From: Ancistrus triradiatus
Lineage: Eukaryota; Chordata; Actinopteri; Siluriformes; Loricariidae
Assembly: GCA_025084515.1 (NCBI GenBank)
Contig: JAJAGP010000335.1
Location: forward strand, 62,001-126,000
Length of the DNA: 64,000 nucleotides
Reading direction: 5' to 3'
Part shown: positions 34,184-46,100 of the stretch, in pieces
How the letters are laid out: each line of letters opens with the position of its first letter
Numbering within the stretch: position 1 is the stretch's first letter
Translations under genes and position numbers: made by a program
The notes under the pieces: model-generated
What the model was told of the DNA's origin: nothing
What the model saw: only the letters and a program-made list of their open reading frames with translations
The model's database searches: none

Positions 34184-37100
34184 ACCTTATGTGCGTATGA
34201 CCATTGGAATTGCACCCAATAAACTCTTAGCTGATGTCCTTGGTGTGACCCTCTACATTGTTTCTACAGATTAGCATCTTATTAAGGGCTGCTTGGTCTA
34301 GCAAGTTAGCCCACCACTGGTGTGACCTCAATTTCAATCCCGACAGTGCTGGTCGGGCGGCATGTGCTGGCATGATTGCCTGTGACTGAGGAAGGGGATG
34401 TTGGTTGTGGAACCACTTCACTGGCAGTGCAACGGCAACCCCTGCCGGCCCTGCAATGGGCTGGCATCCCGTCCAAGGCATGATTACGCTAGTGCCTTTA
34501 GAGCAGTGGGACATATTATGTAAAAAAAGCAACAATAATAATTTTATCTGCAAACAACCGACATGGATTAAGATCTGCAAACAACCGACACTCATTCACT
34601 TTGTTATCCGCTTAATCTTGAGCATGGTCGTGGTACAGCCGGTGCCTAGCCAGCAGCATAGGGCACAAGGCAGGAACAACCCTAGACAAGGCACCATCAT
34701 AGGGCACATACACTCATACACACACTAGGGCCACTTCAGCGTAATCAATTACCCTAAAGCATGTATTTGGACTGTGAAAGAAAACCGGAGTACCCGGAGT
34801 AAACCCACACAGACAGAGGGAGGACATGCAGATTCCACACAAAAAGAACCCAGACCGCTCCACAGTGCTACCCACCGAGCCACCGTGCCGCCCACCGACA
34901 TCACTGCAGAATTTTATTCAACCAAGAAGGAGCTACACCTGAGTTCTCTTGGCTGTCCTTTTTCTCCTAGCTGCTGATGGGTAACTGGTGTTTCTCCCGC
35001 TTGGTTGAAATAAAAACCTGGAACCTCACCCCCAGTCTCAGACCTGCTTTCAGGCACGTAAATGTGTTTCTGCATCAATTTGTTGTCAAGAAGTGAAACC
35101 AGACTCGTTTATTCCTGTTTTCCATTTCCTACTCCAAAATCAAATAACACAATTTTTACACAAGACTAAACTGTCACACAGAAGCTCCCTGAATACAGCA
35201 TTCAAATGAAATAGTATATATTTAAATTAAATCTGTCTGATCTAAAGTGGTATTTCTCTCACCACATAATGTTTAGTTTATGAAGCGTTTCTCATTTTGT
35301 ACATGAATCACATTTGGAAAAATAAATAGGAGTTTAGATACCTTTCGGTCTTATTTCTGAGAAACTGATGGAAAATTAATGAGTCACATTCATTAAGTGT
35401 GAGAATTTACTAAGGAACTCATCCAAAACTCTCTCTGGGATGGTTTACAATTTTAACCATTTTAAGTTTAAACTGCAGTTAAAGAGGAAAAAGTGAGGGA
35501 ACAAAAAACAGTCCAGTGATCGAAGTTTCACGTTCTTAAACACACCTTCAGACAAAGAACACTTTAAGGGTGGGTGTGGTTAAGCAAATATCCCAACTAA
35601 ATTTAGCACAGTTATGCACCGCATAACTTTGTTCAGACAACATGTGCTATCCGGGGTACAGTAAGATTATGATCCTAATTATCAGTGGTGTACAGTCAGG
35701 TCCTACAGGCTGTGGCTTGTTATTAAGGTAATTAACCTACTTAACCCATCTATTACTTTGCCAATTACTTGAGTTGTTGTAGTACAGCCTGTGGTGCAGA
35801 ACGTTTTATTAAACACAAAGGCCAATACCAAGTATGCGAAATTCGGACTTGCGTACTTCCTAGTCTGGACTCGCGAGTACATACTCTTGATGATGGGAGG
35901 ACGCAGCTTGGTTATTCTACAATTGGAACAGCAGCGTACTTGGCTATGGAGACAACACGGTTTACTTTTTACACCTAGATAAAATCCTAAAACATCTTGT
36001 ATAAAGCCTGTCAGTGGTGGAAGAAGTGCTCACATCTCTTACTTTCCATTGAATAGCTGAATCTACGTGTAACAACGAACCGATCACATTTAAGCATACC
36101 GTATTTTTCGGACCATAAGGCGCACTTAAAATCCTTTAACTTTCTCAGAAATCGCCTTAAAATGCGGTGCGTCAAATGTATGAATTAATTCTGGTTATGC
36201 TTTCTGACCTAGAACCGATTGTAGATGGTACACGGCGCTCATAAATCTGTCAAAATGTTTTAGCACGGCCTTGGTAGGTTACGAAGCTTACGGCAACCGT
36301 AGTGCGCAGCATAGCGGAGTAATACGGTATGTGCTTCAGCATTAGGGTACATGCATTCATTCATTCATTTTCGAAGCGGATTTCAAACACAACGCTATCA
36401 GTTCAGTCACGCAGTACAACATGGTCATAGAGCAGCTGTGAGAGAATTCAACATTAACGAATCAATGGTACGGAAGTGGAGGAAGCAAGAAGACGCCCTG
36501 CGCCAGGTAAAGACCAAACTGAGCTTCCGACGGAACTTAAGAGTTTTGTTTCATTTCATGCGCCTTATAACCCGGTGCGCTTTATGTATGAAAATATACC
36601 CGTTAGAAGTCGATCGTTGATATTGCGCCTTATAACCGCTTTATAGCCCGGAAAATACGGTAAATAAAAACCTTCCCAAACATAAGTGAGCACCAATTTA
36701 ATTCTTAACTTCAATTATCTCTGAAAATTCATATGTAGAATACAGGTTGAATAAATAATACATATAATGCATAATAAATACGTTAATAACTTTACGTCAC
36801 ATCCGAAGCATTTTTTTATGTAAGCTCTATCTTGATAAACTGACCGCATAGTTGAATTTTAAACAATGACATTCTCGCCTAAAAAAATCGTATAACTTCA
36901 TTCCGTGACACAATAACAGTATTATTTTGAAAATTATACACCCAGTAGGGAGTTCTCTCATCCGCCATTACCAAGCTGACAATGCATTGTGGGATATTTC
37001 CCTGTCCAAGTACGCACAAGTCTGCTCCGATGCATCCTCGATAATATTGGTGGAGCATGAAAACATCTGGGGATTTGCGTACTTGGTTAGAAATGGTCCT

Positions 37101-40100
37101 TGGGTTGCGACTGATGACATTTCTCAAGAACACAAGAACACAAGTATAGAAAAATACGCATATTGAAAAACAGCCAAAGTTTTATTAAAGACATGAGCGT
37201 GAGCTGACTGAATGCTGAGCATTTGGCTGGCATTACGCTCGTCATAAGCACCAAGATGGTGACGACAAGCAGGTCTTACCACATGTGTATAGACAGTGAC
37301 AATTGCGGATTAGTTTATATATCAGAATTAGCTCCCTTTTGTGGCGGAAAGCTGGCGAACTGCGTCTTTGTAATGCAGCCACCAGAGTTAAATGTGCTAC
37401 TTTCTCATAGCCTGGTGCACGCTTCTCAGTGCCCTGCTCTCTTCTGAAATACCTGTTCACGTTCTAAATTTACATTTATGTCATTTAGCAGATGCCCTTA
37501 TCCAGAGCGACTTACAATCTTACAAGCCCAGCAATTGTGGGTTAAGGGCCTTACACAAGGACCCAACAGTGGCAGCCTGGCAGAGGTGATTTTTGAACCC
37601 TGGACCTACCACAGTCCCATCATCGTGAATACAACAAGATATTTTGCGCTGTCACAAAAAAGACTTTATCATTCAATAAATGTGTTTGAGTCTGAGAGGC
37701 ATAGACAGTGAGAAAGAGAGTGGGGGTAAGGAGGTGCTGAGTGAATCAATGCACTGCACACAGCACTACAGTGAGATAAAATTTTACCCACGTCAAATAA
37801 TAAAAAAAAAATAGAAAAATCACCATGTGGTTGTCAATATTGATTGTAATAAATCAATGACAGTTTCTTATCCCATAAAGTATTGCTAAGTACAGTATAT
37901 AAAACAACATTCGGACAATGTCCAGATCACAGAACATATTATGGATGTTAAGCGATACGTAACCTGTACTGGTTTAATATTAGAATAAGAAATAAAATAA
38001 GCTGACATAAACCTTGTTTGCTTATTTCTGCTGGTATTCATGTTTTTTCTACGCATGTCACATTCGGGGAATAACCTATACAGTAATGATGTGGTTTAGT
38101 TTAATAAGAGAGTTTCAGAACCCTGTGATCTTCACTACGGCAAATCCTGAGCTTCTCTCGTATGTGTATGTTGTACAAATGAAATGTAGCGTACTTACAC
38201 TTTGCGTGTGGGGGGTCGAAGGCGACGGAGAGCTTTGGGAACCTGAAGGCTGTCGTATTCCGTCTGATAGAAGAACATTCGGATCAAGTCATCCAACAGA
38301 ATCCAGGTGGGCAAACACAGCAGCTTCTATCAGAGGGAAACAGAAGGATGTTAGCGTGAGACATGTTAATCCTGAAAGACAGTGCATGGCCTCTTCTACA
38401 TTCCCACAAACCGTCATTAGGAGTATGGGTCACAACATCGGTCAGCATGGCCCTGCAATAGGAAGGTCATAGAATGGGACCATGAGAGCTAATGGTGGTA
38501 AAAGCCATTGGCCATTTGCTGTAACACTTAATGGGGAGTTACCACCTCAGAAAGCAACTTTGGACTCTACAGCCTTGAAACACATTTCCTCATGAATCTA
38601 TGATTGGTACATACATTGTCCGAATGTACAAGGTCAACTGTAAACTTTGGTGAAGGAGACATAATGAAACAAAGGTCTGGTTCTTGTTTTGAAGGACTGA
38701 ACTTTCTTCTACTGAAGGAACTTTTAATGCCACGTCACAAAGTGAGTTTATAGTGGTGCTTGAAAGTTTGTGAACCCTTTAGAATTTTCTATATTTCTGC
38801 ATAAATATGACTAAAAACATCATCAGATTTTCACACAGGTTTTAGAAGTGGATAGAGAGGACCCAGTTAAACAAATGAGACAAAAATATTATACTTAGTC
38901 ATTTATTTATTGAGGAAAATGATCTAATATTACATATTAGTGAGTGGCAAAAGTATGTGACCCTTTGCTTTCAGTATCTGGTGTGACCCCCCTGTGCAGC
39001 AATAACTGCAACTAAACGTTTCCTGTAACTGTTGATCAGTCCTGCACAGCGGCTTGGAGGAATTTTAGCCCATTCCTCTGTACAGAACAGCTTCAGCTCT
39101 GGGATGTTGGTGGGTTTGCTCACATTAGCTGCTCACTTCAGGTCCTTCCACAACATTTCAATTGGATTAAGGTCAGGACTTTGACTTGATCATTCCAAAA
39201 CATTTATTCTTCTTTAACCATTCTTTGGTAGAATGACTTGTGTGCTTAGGGTCGTTGTCTTGCTGCANNNNNNNNNNNNNNNNNNNNNNNNNNNNNNNNN
39301 NNNNNNNNNNNNNNNNNNNNNNNNNNNNNNNNNNNNNNNNNNNNNNNNNNNNNNNNNNNNNNNNNNNTGGCTCGTCCACGTGATCTTTAGCAAACTGCAG
39401 ACGAGCAGCAATGTTCTTTTTGGACAACAGTGGCTTTCCCCTTGCAACCCTGCCATGCACACCATTACTGTTCAGTGTTCTTCTCATGGTGGACTCATGA
39501 ACATTAACATTAGCCAATGTGAGAGAGGCCTTCAGTTGCTTAGAAGTTACCCTGGAGTCCTTTGTGACCTCACAAACTATTACACGCCTTGCTCTTGGAG
39601 TGATCTTTGTTGGTCGACCACTCCTGGGGAGGGTAACAATGGTCTTGAATTTCCTCCATTTGTACAAAACCTGTCTGACTGTGGATTGGTGGAGTCCAGA
39701 CTCTTTAGAGATGGTTTTGTAACCTTTTCCAGCCTGATGAGCATCAACAACTCTTTTTCTGAGGTCCTCAGAGTCTCCTTTGTTCGTGCCATGATACACT
39801 TCCACAAACATGTGTTGTGAAGAGCCTGATTGTCATCCCATTGACTGAAAACACCTGACTCTAATTTCACCTTCAAATTAACTGCTAATCCTAGAGGTTC
39901 ACATACTTTTGCCACTCACTAATATGTAATACTGGATCATTTTCCTCAATAAATAAATGAACAAGTATAATATTTTTGTCTCATTTGTTTAACTGGGTTC
40001 TCTTTATCTACTTATAGGACTTGTGTAAAAATCTGATGATGTTTTAGGTCATATTTATGCAGAAATATAGTAAGTTCTAAATTGTTCACAAACTTTCAAG

Positions 40101-43100
40101 CCCCACTGTATGTGCACTTAATAATACAATAACTACAGAAAGTCAGATTTCCACATTCACTTGAGTAATCATATAATGGAAAACCTCTGGGTTTACATGA
40201 TTAATGTAATCTGATTTCTACTTTGCAACCAGCCAATAGTCTCACAGAAATATGTGACATAAACTTCAAACTTCAATATATAATAATACATTTCTTAATT
40301 TTCTCGAGTATATACCGTGTTTCAGAGTCTACACAAAATATTCGATAGCCGTTTCGCTGCCTTTAGTTCCGTGGCGCGTTTAATTCCAAGGTTGCCAGAT
40401 CTAGCGAGAAAAAATGTTAGAGTCAATACAAAAATGAAGCCAAGTCTTTAGAATAGGTGAACCTGGCAACCGTGCTGGTTTGGGGAAAACCGATTGAAAA
40501 TGAGTAATTGGTATACATGCTATGAGAAATCTGATTACTGGATTAAAATCCAGCTCTCTTTATTGGATTTCTAGATCTGAGTATGCTGTATAGATGACCA
40601 CCTGAATAAACTGCAGAAATCCGACTATGAACAGATTATTAAGTGCATGTAAACGCACTCATACCTTCTGAAAGAATACAGCCTCCAACTCTGTGAAAAT
40701 AATCTGGGCTAAATAGGTACTGGGAGAACTTGACTGGCTCCTTTGGGATGAACTGGAACACGGACTGTGAGCTGAACCTTTTTACCAACATGGACCTCAT
40801 TAATGCTCTAACGGATTACAAAGACATTAGCTCTGGCTTTTTTTCAGCTCTCAGAATAAACACCCGAAACTAGACAGAGATGAAGAGAAGAAAGTGACTG
40901 AGGGCTAAACAGAAAGGAGAAGTGAAGCTCAGAAGAGGAATTGGAATTTTTTTAGACAGTGCAACGCTGTTACACAATCAAGAAGCAGCAGCAGAACAAC
41001 GTCACGAAAGATTAAAAAAACCTAATGTTGGTGGTTGTGGTTGAGGAACCTTACTTTCATGTAGGTGTTGAGCTCCGGGATTCTGTTTTCTGCTATTTCC
41101 TGTTTGTTGCCCATGAACACTTTACCTGAAACACACAGATGGATAGCACTACACAACACGAAAAAACTAATCACCAAATATCCTGTGGTTTGAGTAACAG
41201 GTCAGTTTATTATGACATCTTGAGTCACAGAAATGTCACAAGCAATGGTTTTGTCTCTTTATAGTTCAATCTATTTGTCTGGACCTTGCATGTGTCACAC
41301 ACTTCTGAGAAACTTCGACCAATTTGGAAGAACCTCTATATTGTCCAATTTGAATTTCACATCTCCAGTCGCTTTCCAGATTCAGTTCTGTTTCTGTTTA
41401 TCAGCAAAGGATTTGAAGGAGAGCTATTCAAGACGCGCTTGTTCCAGCACTAATGCGTTCAGATCAAACAATCATCGCCGCTCGGCCAATTAGTTCTCTG
41501 ATGTGCCTTGTACTGATTATTTCCCATATTTTATTTCCATATTCCCAGCCCGAGCAAAACGTTTTATCATCATCCTGAGTGAAGCAATGCGTTTTTCAGA
41601 CCTCGTTTGCGTTGCAATTAGATGGACTCGTAAAATTAGCCTGCCAAACAAGCGCAGCGGGTTCTCATAAAGCACTTCAACAACAGACGGTGTGAGCGAT
41701 GCTTTCTGAGTCTGAGCTTGTGTTATTTGATATGGTTTGGTTAAACACGCTGTTGCTGAAGTGACAACGATGGTCCGAGTTTCTAAAAATAGTAGATACA
41801 GTAGGTCATATACAGTACTGTACAAAAGTCTTAGGCCACCATTGTTAGCAATGCTATAATAACCATATATAATTATTTCTCAGTCTCCTTATTAGAAGAC
41901 AACCAGAAAATGCAGGAAATCTGCAGGATTAATCAAATGAAAAGAAAAATCAGAAAGACAGCTTCTATAGGCTACAGTGGCAAGGATATAGTGTGGCCTC
42001 CCCTTACAGAATCTAGAAGTTTGATCTTTTAGGAAGGGCAGCAGCCAAGAAACCACAGCCAAGAAAATGCCAAGATATGCTCACAAAGAGTGGAATGAAG
42101 ATCAGCGTAAAAGAGTATTAAGGAGTGACGATTGCAAGAAATTTTTGGGTATAGTCGTCGACAATATGTTATATATGGTCTTTATACCATTGCTAAAACA
42201 AGAATGTAATGGTGGCCTAAGACTTTTGCACAGTACTGTATACATTGTGTGTACCAGTATTAACTGGTATTAACACACAAAAAGGTAGATATTTCTTTAA
42301 TTCTAAGCTCTAACCACGTCTGAAGATGTTCCAAAACCATAAAACACCATAAAAGTGGATAAACCTATGCAAGTTTTTTCAAACCTGAACCTTTAACAGT
42401 CACAAACAGGACAGGACAGGACCACAACTTAAGAATAAAGGAATATTTATTTAACAAACAGGGAACCAAAAGGGAAACCAAACCAGAACCAAAAAGGGTG
42501 CCTCTGTGTGTGGACATCATTGGGAGATAGTCCAGTCCAGGAAACCCTCTGCCAAGCCCTGTAGAAAATGTCCATCTAGCCAAGCGATAGCTTATGACCT
42601 GAATGAGGAACAAGTCATGTCGCAGTGTCCGTCTGAGCTAGACTCCTTACATTAGGGCTTGCAGACAACGAGGTCCAATCCCAGAGTCAGTTCCATGATG
42701 GAACATGGTGCTTCAAACCTGCCAGCCCTGGAACAGAGTTGATGTTCCATCCAAACAAGCTTACACCTCTGAACTGTGCTCCTCAGCGGTCTCCACACTC
42801 CATCAACACAAATGACCCAAACCATGAAGAAGTGGGGTACAAACCTGGAAAAGCCTGGTTTGAACCCTCTTATCTCAGGGTTTGTTATGTTGCATATTTA
42901 GGCAGCTTTCTAGTCTTGGTTCATGATTCCTTTTGGCTCATTTGGAGTAACTGATGATTACCCTGTGAGAGATGAGGCGGTTTGATGGCTCTCAGCCTGA
43001 TCGTTCCATAAAAACACTTTCTGTCAGCACTAAGAGAGATGGACGGAGACATTAACTCCATCTCCTTAGTACTGAAGAGCTGCTTCTGTATTCATCAGGT

Positions 43101-46100
43101 CACAGTCGTTATTTCTTTATGGCAGTGAACTCATACTGACCGCCATAAACTTCTGCCATCACATGACGTGTCCATCAGAGAGGGTACAGAGCAATATTTA
43201 ATACATATTCATGTATTTAGTACAGCTGTTTCCATCTCAGTAACCATAATCCCAAACAAAATATTATTAATATGAGCACCTGATTAAAAAGTGATAAAAA
43301 ACAGAATATTATGGCCACAGTATATTAAAACTATACTTCAATTAAACACTATGAATATTCATGCATGCAATTCAACAAGCAAATTAAAATGCCCCCTGTC
43401 CTTATAATCAGAATCCTAACCCATAGGATCTTATATTGTCGTCTCTTTATTTACTACTCTTTATCTAATTTTAGGACTTTTGTGAAATTCTGGTAATGTT
43501 TTGGGTCATATTTATGCTGAAATGCAAGTGCTCCCAGTTTATGATGGGGATACGTTCAGACAAACCCATCGCAAGTTGAATGCAATGTAAACCTGGGCAG
43601 TTTAATACAGAGGTACTTTGGTTCTCGTCGTTAATTCATTCCAGAAAGTTATCCAGAACCGAAAACGACAAGTACCATGCAAATATTTCCCATAAGGAAT
43701 AAAGTAAATTGAATAAATTCATTCCAGATCCCCAGAAAATCCACACTGTATAAGGCATTATATGCATTAATGGAGTTGTACTGTACAGGTGCTGCCTGAT
43801 TTATGAAGGGGATATGTTCTGATAAATCCATCATAAATTAAATGTGTCAAGAACCGATGAGTTTAACGAGTGTTTAAGTAAGTTAATGTTTAAAACACCT
43901 TATTTTAAAATAAAAAAAGTGCTGAAAAATTTTCATGTGAGTAATGGATTGAAAATTAAAATTAAGAGCAAAACACTTACTCTACTGGTGAACTCAAGGC
44001 ACTAGCAAGTGTTCTGGAGGATTCAGTTTTCTTTCAGTTGGCTCTTATAACCAACCTTTTTAGGGCCCATGGAGATTTATTTGCACTAAGAATACAGTAC
44101 TATAGATGTAAAAATAAAGAAGAACACTATAATCACAGCGAAGTGTTTGAACAAGGGCTATTGTGAATCTGAATCACTGTGTCCTGAATCGTGACTCATG
44201 AATCATGAATCAAGTTTCGGCTGAAACAACTCGAGCAATTTGACCCATACAGGTTTAAGCAATGGCGCTGAGTACCGAGCAAACGACGAGAACTGAGACA
44301 TATTTTTCGAGTCAAAATGCCTCGAGAACCAAATTCGACCGATTCCGAGCTGGTCGAGAACCGAGGTACCACTGTACTATGACCTGATTAAAAAAGTGAT
44401 GCCATAACATATTTAAACTAGTCTCTGTAAGTCTTTCCTAAAATTAAAAACTATGAATATTCATGAACACACAAGATAAAATTCCAGCTGTCCTCATTAT
44501 CAGAATCCTATCCAATATGATCCTGTTTTAACTATTTTTGTCTCATTTGTTTGTTTTTATCTACTTTTAGGACTTTTGTGAAAAGTTGATGTTTTAGTTC
44601 ATATTTTTGCAGAAATACAGAAAAATTCTAGAGGTTTCACAAACTTTCAAGTGCCACTGTAACTCTTACCAGTGCTGCTGTTCAATTAATGATACAATAA
44701 TAGATTTTTTTGTTGCACCTGCCCACCTGAACTGAGATCTAACTGGCAGGTGGTGCATCAGGTACCTTGGGTTTGTTCTCACCTTCTAAAAGCAGCATAT
44801 CACTAAATGAATCCTAAACTGTCCCATCTCACACCTACGATCGGTTCCTAGCCAAAGCAGTCAGACAAAGGATCAGAAGGAGGAACTGACCTGGCAGAGT
44901 GGGGAGGACTCCCGTGTAAAGTCCTGATCCAGACTCGGGGGAGAACTTCTGCTCTAGGCTCTGGTGCAGGGTGTAGAACTCGCTATATCTGCGGTAGATC
45001 AGGTATTTACTGCCACCTTTAGTCTTCACCTCAATCACAAACCTCTACAGACAACAGAGAGAGAGAGAGAGACAGAGAGAGAGACGGGGGAGGGGCAGGA
45101 GATGAGTGTTGTAATGTAGTAAAGTTTTTTTTTTCCAGAAATATTGACACACCTATGCAGCCCGATCCAGAGTGAGACATGAAGTATTGGTATGTTCCCC
45201 TATTTGCAATAATGGGACTGTGGTAGCCTAGCGGTTAAGGTACTGGACTCTGGCCCAGAAGGTCCGGAGTTCAAATCCCACCTCTGCCAAGCTGCCACTG
45301 TTGGGTCCATGAGCAAGACCCTTAACCCACAATTGCTTGGATTGTAAGACTGTAAGACTTGTAAGATTGTAAGTCGCTCTGGATAAGGGTGTCTGCTAAA
45401 TGCTGTAAATGTAAATGTAATGCCAGCGAATTCTAACGATCCATGAGCCCAGCATACAAATACAAATGATTGGCTTACTCTGTGACCCCATGAATGCTTG
45501 GTGGGGGTTAGGTCAGGGGGAACATAATCAAAACTTTATGATTAGTAACAAAAAACATCCTGCATCTGAACCACTTGGTTCAGCTATGCTGAACTTTGGA
45601 CTACCACTCGGACACACCCATGACACAATGATAGAATGACACAATGCCAGAGCTGTGAATAGAAATATGACGGGAACTCACGTAATACACAATGAAACCT
45701 TTCTTCTCCTCGATGTCAGCGATGGTGGCGCTGACTGGAACATTATCAGGCAACTGCTCAAAATCGCTGAGAAAATAAACAGGTCATGAGCAGGTGCCGA
45801 AATCAGACGTCAGCACAAATCACTTTTCCCTCAAAACTGACTCTTTTCACAGCAAGAAATGCTTGTTTAAGAAATAAAACTTGCATTAGTACCAAAGTTT
45901 GTTTGCTTGCTTGTTTAATGTCACATCAGCATCATGGCTTTTCATGACAGGAGCAAGGTAACATCAATACTGGGTTGAGGTAATGCGAGTTACGAACACA
46001 TGGCGACAATGCACACTTAGGTAGAAAGTATTTGCCCCTTCTAACATAGCCCCTGGCCCTCCCCAACTTCAAGTGGTCTAGAAAGAGAACTGCAAATGAG

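Larger units (their letters stand above)
38752..40108 (-). mobile_element. Tc1-like family B, both ends present, contains assembly gap
   Basis: The left end (agtggtgcttgaaagtttgt, 38752) and the right end (caagccccactg, 40108, then TA) are the family B inverted repeats, each with the inner 'ggcaaaagtatgtga' repeat. The transposase is on the minus strand, as is ncf4, in intron 4. The 100-N gap falls in the catalytic region. Confidence 0.92.
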
